Assembly (NCBI GenBank): GCA_015258715.1
Contig: JABZHR010000003.1
Coordinates: forward strand, 113,354-177,353
DNA: 64,000 nt
Source of the DNA: Atopobium sp.
GTDB taxonomy: Bacteria > Actinomycetota > Coriobacteriia > Coriobacteriales > Atopobiaceae
Reading direction: 5' to 3'
The notes under the pieces were generated by a model, which searched no databases, had not been told where the DNA came from, and worked only from the letters and a program-made list of their open reading frames with translations. Below, one piece after another: positions 53,827-63,218 of this stretch. The translations under genes were made by a program, and so were the position numbers. Positions within the stretch are counted from its first letter, which is position 1. The number at the start of each line of letters is the position of its first letter.

Positions 53827-54387
53827 ATGAAGGTTGTCATTGCTTCAGATATTCACGGCGCTGCCGACTATTGCGAGAAGCTCATGCAGGTCATAGAGGA
53901 GGAGCAGCCAAAGTACGTTTTGCTTCTGGGAGATCTGCTCTATCACGGCCCTCGCAACGATCTTCCTGCAGACTACGCACCAAAGCGCGTTATTGAGATG
54001 TTGAACAGCATTTCCGATAAGGTCATTGCGGTCCGCGGAAATTGCGAGGCAGAGGTAGACCAGATGGTTCTGGACTTCCCTTGCATGGCTGATTACAACA
54101 TCTTGTTTGATAAAGATCCAAAGACGGGCAAGCAGTTCACTATTTTCTTTACTCACGGTCACGTCTTTGGCCCTGGCATTCACAACAGCGTTGATAAATG
54201 GCCTCAGACGCCAAGTATGGACGCGTTTGTGTACGGCCACACTCACAGAAAAGTGAACATGCAAAGCGCTGACCACCCAGAGGTCACCGTGTTTAACCCA
54301 GGTTCTGTGGGCATTCCAAAGGACGGCACTCATAGCTGCGGAATCTACGAAGACGGCGAGTTTAGACACGTCATCCTTGGCGAGTAA
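53827..54387 (+). CDS. yfcE: YfcE-type metallophosphoesterase
   Basis: 186 residues. The calcineurin-like metal motifs are complete: SDIHGA (Asp, His), LLGDLLYHGPRN (GD), VRGNCEAEV (GNC variant of GNH/GNC), FTHGHVFG and YGHTHRKV. YfcE-type enzymes hydrolyse phosphodiesters in vitro; the physiological substrate is unclear. The ATG at 53827 is preferred over the TTG just before it (AGAGAGGA, 7-nt spacing). The following terminator uses the repeated GGCGAGAA stem. Confidence 0.92.
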   Translation: MKVVIASDIHGAADYCEKLMQVIEEEQPKYVLLLGDLLYHGPRNDLPADYAPKRVIEMLNSISDKVIAVRGNCEAEVDQMVLDFPCMADYNILFDKDPKTGKQFTIFFTHGHVFGPGIHNSVDKWPQTPSMDAFVYGHTHRKVNMQSADHPEVTVFNPGSVGIPKDGTHSCGIYEDGEFRHVILGE

Positions 54388-54412
54388 GTCTGTGTTGTCC
54401 ACACGCAAAAAA

Positions 54413-54450
54413 ATGGCGAGAAGATCAATCGGTCTTCTCGCCATATTTGT
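54413..54450 (+). terminator. Terminator built from a GGCGAGAA/TTCTCGCC inverted pair
   Basis: 12-bp stem ATGGCGAGAAGA (54413-54424) / TCTTCTCGCCAT (54433-54444), loop TCAATCGG, A-run before and T-rich after. Confidence 0.9.
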
Positions 54451-54467
54451 GTTGCTGTGTCAGGGGT

Positions 54468-55187
54468 TTAGTGCATAGAAATAGTCATGAACTCATAGCC
54501 ATGTGCATGGCGCGCAACAGAATATTCAAACGCACGACCGTCGTCGATATAGCCGATTTGCTCAACCTCTAAGAGGGGGTCGCCCGTGCTAATTTCTAGC
54601 CTTGAAGCCTCTACCTCAGTAGGCATGACTGCCCTAATAACACGGTGAGCGTTGGCAATTCTAAGTCCAATTTCACTTTCAATATAGTTGTAAATCGAGT
54701 GCTCTAGATGGGTCATTTTAAGATTGGGAATTAGGCTAATGGGCATGTAGGTATACTCGATGACCTGCGCAATCCCTTCAACAAGCCTGACGCGCACAAT
54801 TCTGTATACAAAATCTTCGGTAGTAATATCAAGAGCTTTAGCAATGTATTCAGAGGGACGCTCAACTTCAAAGGTATAGACCTTTGATTTAACGCGCTCG
54901 CCTCGGGCGGTGTGTTCAGCCATGAAACCTTCCATTTGACCGGAGATTTCTTTACTTGGCTTAATTTGTGTTCCTTCTTCCAGCTTTTTGACAAAAGTGC
55001 CGGAGCCTTTTCGTCTAAAGATAAGTCCTTGCTGCTCAAGAACTTCTAGTGCCTTATTAATGGTAATTTTGCTCACTTCATAGTGTTCGCAGAGCTGAGC
55101 AACAGAAGGCAGGCGAGAATAAGCAGGATATGTGCCTATAGTAATATCAGTTTTAAGATCCTGAACAATCAAGTCGTACTTATTCAT
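54468..55187 (-). CDS. GntR-family regulator (HutC subfamily) of the beta-glucoside operon
   Basis: 239 residues. An N-terminal winged helix-turn-helix (RLPSVAQLCEHYEVSKITINKALEVLEQQGLIFRRKGSGTFV), then a UTRA ligand domain (~80-235; EDFVYRIVRVRLVEG..IEYTYMPISLIPNL, LEVEQIGYIDDGRAFEYSVARHAHGYEF). It probably binds a phosphorylated sugar such as cellobiose- or glucose-6-phosphate and represses the divergent PTS/GH1 genes. TAGTATACTA at 55241-55250 is a candidate operator. Confidence 0.92.
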   Translation of the reverse strand: MNKYDLIVQDLKTDITIGTYPAYSRLPSVAQLCEHYEVSKITINKALEVLEQQGLIFRRKGSGTFVKKLEEGTQIKPSKEISGQMEGFMAEHTARGERVKSKVYTFEVERPSEYIAKALDITTEDFVYRIVRVRLVEGIAQVIEYTYMPISLIPNLKMTHLEHSIYNYIESEIGLRIANAHRVIRAVMPTEVEASRLEISTGDPLLEVEQIGYIDDGRAFEYSVARHAHGYEFMTISMH

Positions 55188-55240
55188 GACACCTCCTCAG
55201 GTAGCAAAATTTTTTACTTTGCATTCTATCTGATTTGCAT

Positions 55241-55250
55241 TAGTATACTA
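55241..55250. promoter_or_regulatory. Candidate GntR operator, TAGTATACTA palindrome
   Basis: A perfect 10-bp palindrome between gntR and the GH1 gene, 53 bp before the gntR start. A longer imperfect dyad, AACCTAACAT...GACATGTCAGGTT, spans about 55258-55297 near TTGACA (55283). Either could be the repressor site. Confidence 0.4.
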
Positions 55251-55322
55251 CATAGAAAACCTAACATATCTATTTCATAAAGTTGACATGTCAGGTTTAG
55301 ATACTTTTGAGAAAGGATAGGC

Positions 55323-56720
55323 ATGTCGTATCAGTTGCCTGAGAATTTCTTCTTTGGTGGGGCAATGTCTGGTCCACAGACCGAGGGTAAATGGCAAGAC
55401 GGCGGAAAGCTGCCAAACCTTTGGGACACCTGGTCTAACCTGGACATTCATGCATTCCACAACCGCGTTGGTTCCTACGCTGGAAATGACTTTACAGAAA
55501 GAATGGAAGACGATCTTCAGCTTCTCAAGTCTCTTGGCTTGGATTCCATTCGCACTTCTATTCAGTGGAGCCGTTTGTTGGACATTAACGGCAACCTTAA
55601 TCCAGAGGGCGAGAAGTACTATCACCACCTTTTTGCTGTTGCTAAGAAGATTGGTATTGAGATTTTTGTAAACCTCTACCATTTTGACATGCCTGAATAC
55701 CTCTTCAATCGTGGTGGCTGGGAGTCTCGTGAGGTTGTTGAGGCATACGCGCATTACGCACGTATTGCGTTTGAAACGTTTGGAAAAGAGATTCGTTATT
55801 GGTTTACCTTTAACGAGCCAATTGTTGAGCCAGAGGTCCGCTACACACTTGGTGGCTGGTACCCCTTTGTTAAGAATTATTCGCGTGCTCGTGCAGTTCA
55901 GTACAACATTTCACTTGCTCATGCACTTGGCGTGCGCGAGTATCGCCGTGCAAAAGCAGCAGGGTTTATGCTTGAGGACTCTCGCATTGGCCTCATCAAC
56001 TGCTTTGCACCACCATATACCAAAGAGAATCCATCTGAGGCAGATCTTGAGGCGCTACGCATGACCGACGGCGTCAACATTCGCTGGTGGCTTGACCTGG
56101 TAACTAAGGGAGAGCTTCCGCAGGATGTCATCGATACGCTGCAGACCCGTGGTGTTGACCTGCCTATTCGCCCTGAGGACAAGCTTATTCTTGCCGACGG
56201 CGTTGTGGATTGGCTAGGCTGCAATTATTACCACCCAGAGCGCATCCAGGCTCCTGCAAAAGATACTGACGAGAATGGCATTCCAAACTTTGCCGATCCA
56301 TATATCTGGCCAGAAGCAGAGATGAATGTATCCCGTGGCTGGGAGATTTACCCACAGGGTCTTTACGACTTTGCCATGAAGGTTCGCGATGAGTATCCAG
56401 AGCTTGAGTGGTTTGTTTCCGAGAATGGCATGGGTGTAGAGCGAGAAGATCTTAAGAAAGACGAAAACGGCGTAATTCAAGACGATTATCGTGTTGATTT
56501 TGTCCGTCGTCATCTTGAGTGGATTGCTCGTGCAATTCAGGACGGCGCAAAATGCCGTGGTTATCACTACTGGGCCATCATCGATAACTGGTCCTGGGCA
56601 AATGCCTTCAAGAACCGTTACGGCTTTGTTGAGGTTGACCTGGAAGATAACTACAACCGCCGTCTTAAGAAATCAGCTGAGTGGCTTAAGCAAGTTGCCA
56701 CTACACATATAGTTGACTAG
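55323..56720 (+). CDS. Family 1 glycoside hydrolase, 6-phospho-beta-glucosidase type
   Basis: 465 residues, standard GH1 length. Acid/base Glu165 (FTFNEPIVEP) and nucleophile Glu367 (FVSENGMGVE) are both present, plus the N-terminal FFFGGAMSGPQTEG motif and YHYWAIIDNWSWANAFKNRYG near the end. It cleaves phosphorylated beta-glucosides delivered by the adjacent PTS; the phospho-sugar preference is inferred from that context. First gene of the four-gene operon controlled by the divergent GntR. GAAAGGA at good spacing. Confidence 0.93.
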   Translation: MSYQLPENFFFGGAMSGPQTEGKWQDGGKLPNLWDTWSNLDIHAFHNRVGSYAGNDFTERMEDDLQLLKSLGLDSIRTSIQWSRLLDINGNLNPEGEKYYHHLFAVAKKIGIEIFVNLYHFDMPEYLFNRGGWESREVVEAYAHYARIAFETFGKEIRYWFTFNEPIVEPEVRYTLGGWYPFVKNYSRARAVQYNISLAHALGVREYRRAKAAGFMLEDSRIGLINCFAPPYTKENPSEADLEALRMTDGVNIRWWLDLVTKGELPQDVIDTLQTRGVDLPIRPEDKLILADGVVDWLGCNYYHPERIQAPAKDTDENGIPNFADPYIWPEAEMNVSRGWEIYPQGLYDFAMKVRDEYPELEWFVSENGMGVEREDLKKDENGVIQDDYRVDFVRRHLEWIARAIQDGAKCRGYHYWAIIDNWSWANAFKNRYGFVEVDLEDNYNRRLKKSAEWLKQVATTHIVD

Positions 56721-56743
56721 AAACTCGTGAAAGGAGTTTGCTC

Positions 56744-58183
56744 ATGGCAAAAGATAATGGCCAAGCATCGTTTCTAGATAAATTTGCAGAAGTTTCTGCA
56801 AAAGTAGGTAATCAAGTTCATTTGAGGAGCCTGCGCGATGCATTTGCAACTGTCAGCCCAATTTACATTTTGGCTGGTATTGCAGTACTGATCAACAACG
56901 TTCTGTTCCCACTCATCTTTGCAAATGATCCAGTTACCTTGGCTAATTTCAAGGTATGGGGCGCAGCAATTGCTCAGGGCACTCTGAGTTTCTCGGCAGT
57001 TATTCTTGCAGGCATTATTGGTTATTGCCTCGCTCGTAACAAACGTTTTGAAAACGCAATCTCTTGCGTTGTTATTGGTATTGCTGCACTTATTATCATG
57101 ATGCCTCAGAGCATTGTTGCCACTGCAGGTGCTGTTCTTCATGCAGCAAACGCCGCTGATGCAGCAGCTGCAGGAGTTGCACTTCCTGTAGCTGATGTTG
57201 CTAAGCTTCTGCCAACCGGCTATGCAGTTACCGGCGTTGATGTAACTGGTGCTTTCTCTACTTCCTTCACCGGTACTAACGGCCTCTTTGGTGCAATCAT
57301 CATTGGCCTGCTTTCTACCACCATCTTCATTAAGCTCTCCAGCGTTAAGCAGCTGAAGGTCAGCCTTGGTGAGGGCGTTCCACCAGCGGTTGCAGATTCT
57401 TTTAACACCATGATTCCTATGATGTTGACCCTGACTGTCTTTGGTATTGCTTCTGCTCTTCTTGCAGTTTGCGCTGGTACTGACCTTATGACCATCATTG
57501 CAACAAGCATTTCCGCCCCACTGAAGGGCCTCATGAATGCTGGTCCATTTGCAGTTATCATCATCTACACCTTTGCAAACCTGCTCTTCTGCCTTGGCAT
57601 TCACCAGTCCACCATCTCTGGTGTTCTGATTGAGCCAATCCTGACCATGCTTATTGTTGATAACATGGCAACCTTTGCAGCTGGTCAGCCAATTCCTCAG
57701 GACCACTACATGAACATGCAGATCATCAACACCTTTGCTCTGATCGGTGGTTCTGGTTGTACTCTGATGCTGCTTCTTGACACCTTTGTCTTCTCCAAGA
57801 ACAAGGCTTCTAAAGATGTTGCAGCACTTTCTCTTCTCCCAGGTATCTTCAACATCAACGAGCCAGTTATTTACGGTTACCCAATCGTCTTTAACCTTCC
57901 TCTGATGATTCCATTTGTTCTTGTTCCAGATTTGTTCATCGGTCTGACCTACCTGCTTACCAACCTTGGTTGGATTAGCCCTTGCGTTGCAATGGTTCCT
58001 TGGACCACCCCAGTCTTCCTGAGTGGTTGGCTGGCAACCGGCGGCGACGTTCGTGCTGTCATTTGGCAGGTCATCGAGGTTCTTCTCGCCATGGCAATTT
58101 ATCTGCCATTTATGAAGATTTCCGAGCGTGCACAGGCCAAGCAGGCTGAGGCTCTTGCAGAGAACGCTCAGGATGCAGAGTAG
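56744..58183 (+). CDS. celB: PTS EIIC component, cellobiose/lichenan (CelB/ChbC) family
   Basis: 479 residues, about ten helices. The family pattern is visible: FAEVSAKVGNQVHLRSLRDAF start, EGVPPAVADSFNTMIPMMLT, FCLGIHQSTISGVLIEP, GGSGCTLMLLLDTFVFSKN, LLPGIFNINEPVIYGYPIVFNLPLMIPF. The NEP-containing loop binds the sugar. It imports cellobiose-like disaccharides with phosphorylation. The start ATG has GAAAGGAG 7 nt upstream; a TTG 6 bp earlier is discounted. It contains a ~40-residue Ala-rich insert (~125-160). Confidence 0.93.
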   Translation: MAKDNGQASFLDKFAEVSAKVGNQVHLRSLRDAFATVSPIYILAGIAVLINNVLFPLIFANDPVTLANFKVWGAAIAQGTLSFSAVILAGIIGYCLARNKRFENAISCVVIGIAALIIMMPQSIVATAGAVLHAANAADAAAAGVALPVADVAKLLPTGYAVTGVDVTGAFSTSFTGTNGLFGAIIIGLLSTTIFIKLSSVKQLKVSLGEGVPPAVADSFNTMIPMMLTLTVFGIASALLAVCAGTDLMTIIATSISAPLKGLMNAGPFAVIIIYTFANLLFCLGIHQSTISGVLIEPILTMLIVDNMATFAAGQPIPQDHYMNMQIINTFALIGGSGCTLMLLLDTFVFSKNKASKDVAALSLLPGIFNINEPVIYGYPIVFNLPLMIPFVLVPDLFIGLTYLLTNLGWISPCVAMVPWTTPVFLSGWLATGGDVRAVIWQVIEVLLAMAIYLPFMKISERAQAKQAEALAENAQDAE

Positions 58184-58259
58184 TTTGTAAGCTTATAATC
58201 TGAGTATCACTTGAAGCCAGCCATCGTATTCGGTGGCTGGCTCATCAAAAGGAGATCAC

Positions 58260-58556
58260 ATGAAAATCTTACTTGCTTGCAACGCTGGAATGTCCACGAG
58301 CCTGCTTGTTCAGAAGCTCCAGAAAGAGGCTGCTTCTCGTGGTTTGGATGCAGAAATTATTGCAAATCCTCTTAATAAGGCACTTGAGCTTATCGATGGC
58401 GCAGACGTCTTTTTGCTTGGACCTCAGATTGCGTATGCAAAGGCAGACGTTGAGGCCGCAGCAGGATCTACTCCTGTAGCTGTTATTCCTATGGTTGATT
58501 ACGGCAGGATGAACGCTGCAAAAATCCTTGACGACGCACTGGAGCTTATTAAATAA
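58260..58556 (+). CDS. celA: PTS EIIB component, lactose/cellobiose family
   Basis: 98 residues. MKILLACNAGMSTSLLVQKL carries the phosphoryl-accepting Cys7 and the P-loop-like fold of ChbB. It passes phosphate from EIIA to the incoming disaccharide. AAAAGGAGA at 5-nt spacing supports this start; the longer frame does not. The order EIIC-EIIB-EIIA within one transcript is unbroken. Confidence 0.95.
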   Translation: MKILLACNAGMSTSLLVQKLQKEAASRGLDAEIIANPLNKALELIDGADVFLLGPQIAYAKADVEAAAGSTPVAVIPMVDYGRMNAAKILDDALELIK

Positions 58557-58611
58557 GCGGTAAAAGATTTTCTGAGCTCCCAGGTGCTCAAGAAAAGAGT
58601 ATGGGGTAAAA

Positions 58612-58947
58612 ATGGATTTAGATGACGGCATGACTGCTACGCAAGAAGCAGCCTTTGAGATTATTGCTACCGTTGGAACGGCAAAGTCAATGTACATTGG
58701 CGCCATCCAGAAGGCAAAAACAGGCGATATTGAAGGCGCGCGTGCAGATATTATTGCTGGTACAGAGATCTTTAATGAGGGTCACAGCACACACCTGAAT
58801 ATGCTGCAGCAGTCCGCAATTGATAACAGCAACGTTGAGTTCTCGCTCATCTTGCTCCATGCAGAGGATCAGCTTATGCAGGCTGAGTCTTTCCGCATCA
58901 TTGCTGAGGACTTCATTGACGTGTACGAGAAGCTCCTTAACAAGTAG
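58612..58947 (+). CDS. celC: PTS EIIA component, lactose/cellobiose family
   Basis: 111 residues of three helices. The active His83 lies in ILLHAEDQLMQAE, and Asp/Gln residues around it match the trimeric EIIA-Lac/Chb fold. GDIEGARADIIAGTEIFNEGHSTH is the helix 2 pattern. It receives phosphate from HPr. Last gene of the operon; a terminator with the GGCGAGAA pair follows. Confidence 0.95.
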   Translation: MDLDDGMTATQEAAFEIIATVGTAKSMYIGAIQKAKTGDIEGARADIIAGTEIFNEGHSTHLNMLQQSAIDNSNVEFSLILLHAEDQLMQAESFRIIAEDFIDVYEKLLNK

Positions 58948-59057
58948 CTGGCGAGAGAAACATGGGTGCAGAGACGCTTCTTGGCGCGTAAGCGGCCGGC
59001 ACGAAGATCGTGGCGTGTAGAGTGTCAGCCGCGTAGAACAACGCTCCTATCACAAAC

Positions 59058-59099
59058 AATAAGGCGAGAAGATCGGTTGGTCTTCTCGCCTTATTTTGT
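59058..59099. terminator. Terminator built from a GGCGAGAA/TTCTCGCC inverted pair
   Basis: 15-bp stem AATAAGGCGAGAAGA / TCTTCTCGCCTTATT (59058-59072, 59081-59095), loop TCGGTTGG, then TTTTG. It lies between the converging PTS and zinc-ribbon genes. Confidence 0.92.
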
Positions 59100-59130
59100 G
59101 ACTTGCGACGTGCAGTTTTTCTAGTATGTC

Positions 59131-60720
59131 TTACTTTCTAGAAAGTGTGTCAGTGTTCCAAGTGCTGCTCTGAGAGCTAATGGTAACGGTTCTGCCGCCG
59201 TTGGTGGAGGAGAGAGTAAACGGCTCGCTCTTGCCGCTGACCTGGCCATTGAAGCTAAGCTTAAGATTGTTCTCGTCACCAGTCCAAGTGCCGCGGACCT
59301 CAGGCTGGCCGCCGATGCGCCAAAGAACTGTGCCGTCTTTCTGGATGACAACCTCCATTGGCTTGCCGTCAGTGCCGGTGCCGCTGTAGGTACCAACCCA
59401 CTTTTGGGCCTTCTTGCGGTCTTCCTCGGACTTCTTGTCTTTATCCTTTTGTTCTTGCTCTTTTTTGTTCTTCTCGGTAACGCCAGATTTGAGGCTTTCA
59501 CCCTTCTTTATCTGGTCAGAAACGCGAGAATGATATGAATCATACGTTGAATTAGCGCCAGTATCATTGCCCCAGATTTCCTTCTCGTGTTCTATGTCGC
59601 CGAGAAGAGCCTGCAGCTCAACAAGCCTATTTGAAACGGACTTGAGATCAAGCGTGGTTGCAGAGTCGGTATCGTTAAAGCTGTTTGCAGCAAGCCTGCG
59701 CTTGTAATCGGCCTCAAACCAGTCGCGGATGCGCTTCTGCCCATCCGAAATTGAGCTGTTTAGGATGTTAACGCCCGAGTCATCGGTGCCGTTAGGAAGA
59801 CGGAACTGTCCGTTTTTCTGGTCACCGGTGATTTGCTCTTCAATTTGATCGAGCTTCTCGTACTGGTTGAGAAGTTCAACGCGGCTGCTATCGCTGCTTG
59901 GATTGACGCCAACGCTTTCAATCTGCTCTTGATAGCTGGCAATACGCTGTTGAACGGCACTGCGCTTGGCCGCGTCGTTTTGATGGGATTGGAAAACCCA
60001 GGCAACGGCTAATGCGCCTACAACCAGGACAGCGGCAAGCAGGCCAAATGCAACTTTGCGGAGCGCATCTGAACCGTCCTTGGATTGCTTGCGCTCGACG
60101 GAGCTGGGTCCGCTTGAAACAACAGTGAACTGCGAAGGATCAAAGTGCGAAATTGCAGTTGAATCGAGGTCATCGGTGGTAAAGACGTTGATACGGTCAG
60201 GGTCGTTGATGAAGGTTGTGGGCTCCTCGGCGTCTGCGATGTTGGAGTCGGCGATGACGGTAGGGTCAGCGTCTGCGACGGCGTCCGGGTCAACGACAGC
60301 GGTTGGATCGAGTTCAGCGGCAGCGGCAGCGTCGGCGACAACGGTAGGCGCCTCATCTGGGGAGATGTAGGAGTCGTCAGCGGTAGCCTCTAGGAGCGAG
60401 GTTTCTGCAGCGGCTGCGTCATCGTCACCTGCTGGATACTCTGCGAGGACAGTTGCGTCTGGATCAGTTACGTCTGAATCATTGACGGTATCAGCTGGTT
60501 CGTCGGCCTCTGCTGGTGCGATAAGCTCAGTAGCTGCGATGGAGTTGTCGGGTGCGGTTTCTGGTGCGGGTTCTGTGGACTCGGCGAGCGCATCGGGTTT
60601 CTCGACGTTTGCAGTGTCTGCAACGTCTGCGACGTCCGCGACGTCAGAAAGCTTCTGTCCGCAGTTGGAACAGAACTTTGCGTGCTTGCTAATTTCAGCT
60701 CCGCAGTTGGGGCAATTCAT
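59131..60720 (-). CDS. Zinc-ribbon membrane protein of unknown function
   Basis: 529 residues. An N-terminal zinc ribbon with C3, C6, C17, C20 (CPNCGAEISKHAKFCSNC), then ~200 residues of acidic Ala/Asp/Pro repeats (VADADPTVIADSN-like), one membrane helix (~235-258), a Gln/Glu/Lys-rich coiled segment (~270-440), and a C-terminal beta domain (~440-525; WVGTYSGTGTDGKPMEVVIQ, GTWTGDENNLKLSFNG). The last part looks like a lipocalin-like or DUF5067-type fold, not firmly assigned. The ribbon would be cytoplasmic and the beta domain outside. Confidence 0.7.
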   Translation of the reverse strand: MNCPNCGAEISKHAKFCSNCGQKLSDVADVADVADTANVEKPDALAESTEPAPETAPDNSIAATELIAPAEADEPADTVNDSDVTDPDATVLAEYPAGDDDAAAAETSLLEATADDSYISPDEAPTVVADAAAAAELDPTAVVDPDAVADADPTVIADSNIADAEEPTTFINDPDRINVFTTDDLDSTAISHFDPSQFTVVSSGPSSVERKQSKDGSDALRKVAFGLLAAVLVVGALAVAWVFQSHQNDAAKRSAVQQRIASYQEQIESVGVNPSSDSSRVELLNQYEKLDQIEEQITGDQKNGQFRLPNGTDDSGVNILNSSISDGQKRIRDWFEADYKRRLAANSFNDTDSATTLDLKSVSNRLVELQALLGDIEHEKEIWGNDTGANSTYDSYHSRVSDQIKKGESLKSGVTEKNKKEQEQKDKDKKSEEDRKKAQKWVGTYSGTGTDGKPMEVVIQKDGTVLWRIGGQPEVRGTWTGDENNLKLSFNGQVSGKSEPFTLSSTNGGRTVTISSQSSTWNTDTLSRK

Positions 60721-60886
60721 AGAGTCGCTCCTTAAATCGCCAGTTAGACTCAGTGGCTTTTAATTACACTGGGTTACTATTGTAGCGTTAACAGGAGAAA
60801 CGCCAAAATGTTTTTAGTTTTGAGGGCGGCTACGCGCGTTTAGTGACACGCGATGTAGATCCGCTTCGCGTGTTCAGGCCCGCTGC

Positions 60887-61888
60887 TTAGAGCAGAGAAA
60901 CGCCTGCTTCTGCGCAGCGATCTTCGGTCTGCTTGTCCCAGATAGATGCCTGCACCTCTCCGACGTGCGCTTTTTCCAGCAGCAGCATGCAAAGACGGCT
61001 TTGGCCAATGCCGCCACCAATGGTAAAGGGCAGCTCACCATCAATGAGCATCTTGTGGAACGGCAGTTCAAGGCGGTCTTCACATCCAGCGATTGCCAGC
61101 TGCGACTTAAGCGCCTCGGCGTCAACGCGAATGCCCATGCTGCTGATTTCTACCGCGCAGTCCAGGGTCTCATCCCAGAACAGCAGATCACCATTGAGTG
61201 ACCAGTCGTCGTAGTCGGGAGATCTAAAGTCATGAGGCTGTCCGGAGTTTAGAGCGCCGCCAATACCCACGATAAACGTAGTTGGATGCTCGCGAACAAA
61301 CAGATCTTCTCGCTGCTTAGGCGTTTGAGTGGGGTAGAGATCCTCCAGCTCCTGCGAGGTTACGAAGGTAACTTCGCGGCTGAGCTGCGTGTTGAGCTGC
61401 GGATAGTGCCACTTGAGCTCGTCGAGTGTGCCACAGATTGCCTCAACAATGCGACAAACGGCGTCTTCCAGCGTATCGGTATTGCGCTCGTCCTGCGTGA
61501 TGATGCGTTCCCAGTCCCACTGGTCCACGTAAATGGAGTGCAGGTTATCGGGCTGTTCGTCGCGACGGATAGCGTTCATGTCGCAGACCAGGCCGCGACC
61601 AACGGCAAAGTTATAGCGCCAGAGTGCATAGCGCTTCCACTTTGCGAGCGACTGAACTACCTCGGCGTTCTTGCCAACGTTTGGCAGGTCAAAGGCAACC
61701 GGATGCTCGACACCATTGAGGTTGTCATTCATGCCAGTAAGCGGGTCAACAATCAGCGGAGCAGTGACGCGCGACAGCTTCAGCGCAGCGCACAGCTTGG
61801 TCAGAAACACGTTCTTGACCTGCTCAATTGCTTTCTGAGTATCGTAAAGCGAAAGGCTTGAACGGTAGCCTTCTGGAATCTTGGTCAT
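60887..61888 (-). CDS. asnA: Aspartate-ammonia ligase AsnA
   Basis: 333 residues, typical length. It makes asparagine from aspartate, ammonia and ATP, a class II aaRS-like fold. YDTQKAIEQVKNVF, LSRVTAPLIVDPLTGMNDNLNG, QSLAKWKRYAL, YVDQWDWE, ISSMGIRVDAEAL and FTIGGGIGQSRLCMLLLEKAHVGEVQ are all diagnostic. Start MTKIPEG has AAGGAG; the longer frame adds unmatched residues. A single gene with no T-box visible in its leader. Confidence 0.96.
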   Translation of the reverse strand: MTKIPEGYRSSLSLYDTQKAIEQVKNVFLTKLCAALKLSRVTAPLIVDPLTGMNDNLNGVEHPVAFDLPNVGKNAEVVQSLAKWKRYALWRYNFAVGRGLVCDMNAIRRDEQPDNLHSIYVDQWDWERIITQDERNTDTLEDAVCRIVEAICGTLDELKWHYPQLNTQLSREVTFVTSQELEDLYPTQTPKQREDLFVREHPTTFIVGIGGALNSGQPHDFRSPDYDDWSLNGDLLFWDETLDCAVEISSMGIRVDAEALKSQLAIAGCEDRLELPFHKMLIDGELPFTIGGGIGQSRLCMLLLEKAHVGEVQASIWDKQTEDRCAEAGVSLL

Positions 61889-62270
61889 GTGGTCTCCTTG
61901 GAAGAGAGCGCTAAAAATTTGATTGCGCTGATTTTGCCTTCTTTCCACAACCCTTTGGCGAGAAACCCGTGTGATTTAACCGTTTTGTCAAAAAGAGATC
62001 AAATTGCATTTGGCGTCATATCAGTGTTTTAAGAGACATTTTATGTTTATAAATTTGTTCATCTAAATACACAGCAGCTAGACATACTTATTTTTAATCT
62101 AAACAAATATGTGGATTAAGTGAATACATATATACTCCATATTAAATACGTGATTATCAGCAAAAATAGCCTTGAGATATGTAATGAACTTGCAAATTGA
62201 TATTTATTTGTAATCGTTTGCTAGATGAGCAAGCTATGAAAAGCAGGTAAGAGTAATAAATTTGCTCTCA

Positions 62271-63014
62271 ATGAAAGAAATGGGTATGTCAAAGTTTTTT
62301 CACGAAGAAACAAAAAGGCGCATTCTTGTTTGTGTAACAGCAGCAACTATTGCGACGTCATCACTTGTTGCTGGAGTAACCCCTGTATTTGCTGAAACTT
62401 CATCAAATACAGATGCTACTGCCTTAACATCAGTAGCATCAATTCCAACTGAAACTTCTTTTACCTTTACACAGGGCAATATTCCTCCAGTACGACAGGA
62501 TGTTCCTGATGACGAAATGGCAGTTCAGTTTATATCTGACGTATCTCTTCAAGGCTACAAGTTTACTGGAGATTTTGAAGGACATCTATACGCACCTTCT
62601 GGCCTAACTGATCCAGACGGTCATACAATTCTTAAATGGGTAGCAGAAGACGGTACTGTGATGCAACCTGGCGAGCTGGCGGAACTCCAGTATATTAACG
62701 GACTGACCTTCCATGCTGTATGGCAAACCGAGAACCCAGCTACTCCAGCTAACCCATCTACTCCAGCTAACCCATCAACCCCTGCAGACCCATCAACCCC
62801 TGCAGACCCATCAACCCCTGCAGATTCCGAGACTCAGAGTCAGAATGCACATGAGCAATCAAATAGCGCTGCTCAGGAACAGACTCCTTCTGGACGTCGC
62901 TCAAAAAAATCCGTACTTCCAGAAACTGGCGACGCTGCGTCTGCTACTGGTCTTCTAGCAAGCGCGGGATCTATTCTTGCTACTGCAGGTTTCATGCGTA
63001 GGCGTAAGCACTAA
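62271..63014 (+). CDS. Short LPETG-anchored surface protein with Pro-rich stalk
   Basis: 247 residues from the chosen ATG; starts at 62280 or 62286 are equally possible as ribosome sites are weak. Signal peptide with KRRILVCVTAATIATSSLVAGVTPVFA. One InlB-B-like segment (~85-145; GYKFTGDFEGHLYAPSG...LTFHAVWQ). A stalk of NPSTPA/DPSTPA repeats (~148-178), then LPETGDAAS at 216-224 and FMRRRKH. Same cell-wall signal as the 15011 protein, so the same sortase probably handles both. A 380-bp AT-rich region upstream shows no gene. Confidence 0.85.
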   Translation: MKEMGMSKFFHEETKRRILVCVTAATIATSSLVAGVTPVFAETSSNTDATALTSVASIPTETSFTFTQGNIPPVRQDVPDDEMAVQFISDVSLQGYKFTGDFEGHLYAPSGLTDPDGHTILKWVAEDGTVMQPGELAELQYINGLTFHAVWQTENPATPANPSTPANPSTPADPSTPADPSTPADSETQSQNAHEQSNSAAQEQTPSGRRSKKSVLPETGDAASATGLLASAGSILATAGFMRRRKH

Positions 63015-63038
63015 TAGAGTTTCTTTTATATGGTGCAA

Positions 63039-63076
63039 ACGACCCTTCTGATATAGGTCAGAGGGGTCGTTTTTTG
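63039..63076 (+). terminator. Terminator after the short surface protein gene
   Basis: 13-bp stem ACGACCCTTCTGA / TCAGAGGGGTCGT (one G-U), loop TATAGG, TTTTTT. Confidence 0.9.
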
Positions 63077-63116
63077 TCGCAACATAACGGCCGACAAGAA
63101 ACCTCTAAAAAAATTT

Positions 63117-63147
63117 TTGAGAAAGTCAGTATAGGCTAACTTATATT
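63117..63147 (+). promoter_or_regulatory. Promoter of dps with DtxR/IdeR-like box
   Basis: TTGAGA (63117) and TATATT (63142) frame a dyad at 63128-63145. On the minus strand it reads TATAAGTTAGCCTATACT, 12 of 15 core positions like the DtxR/IdeR box TTAGGTTAGCCTAACC. Iron-dependent repression of dps is suggested. Confidence 0.5.
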
Positions 63148-63218
63148 GGGAACATAACAATTATCTAGTAATCATTACTATTTAAGCGAATGATGTATTT
63201 AAAAGAAAGGTGTTAACT

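Noticed and set aside
61889..62260. T-box leader for asnA
   Set aside because: No AGGGTGG-type T-box bulge or specifier loop is recognisable upstream of asnA.
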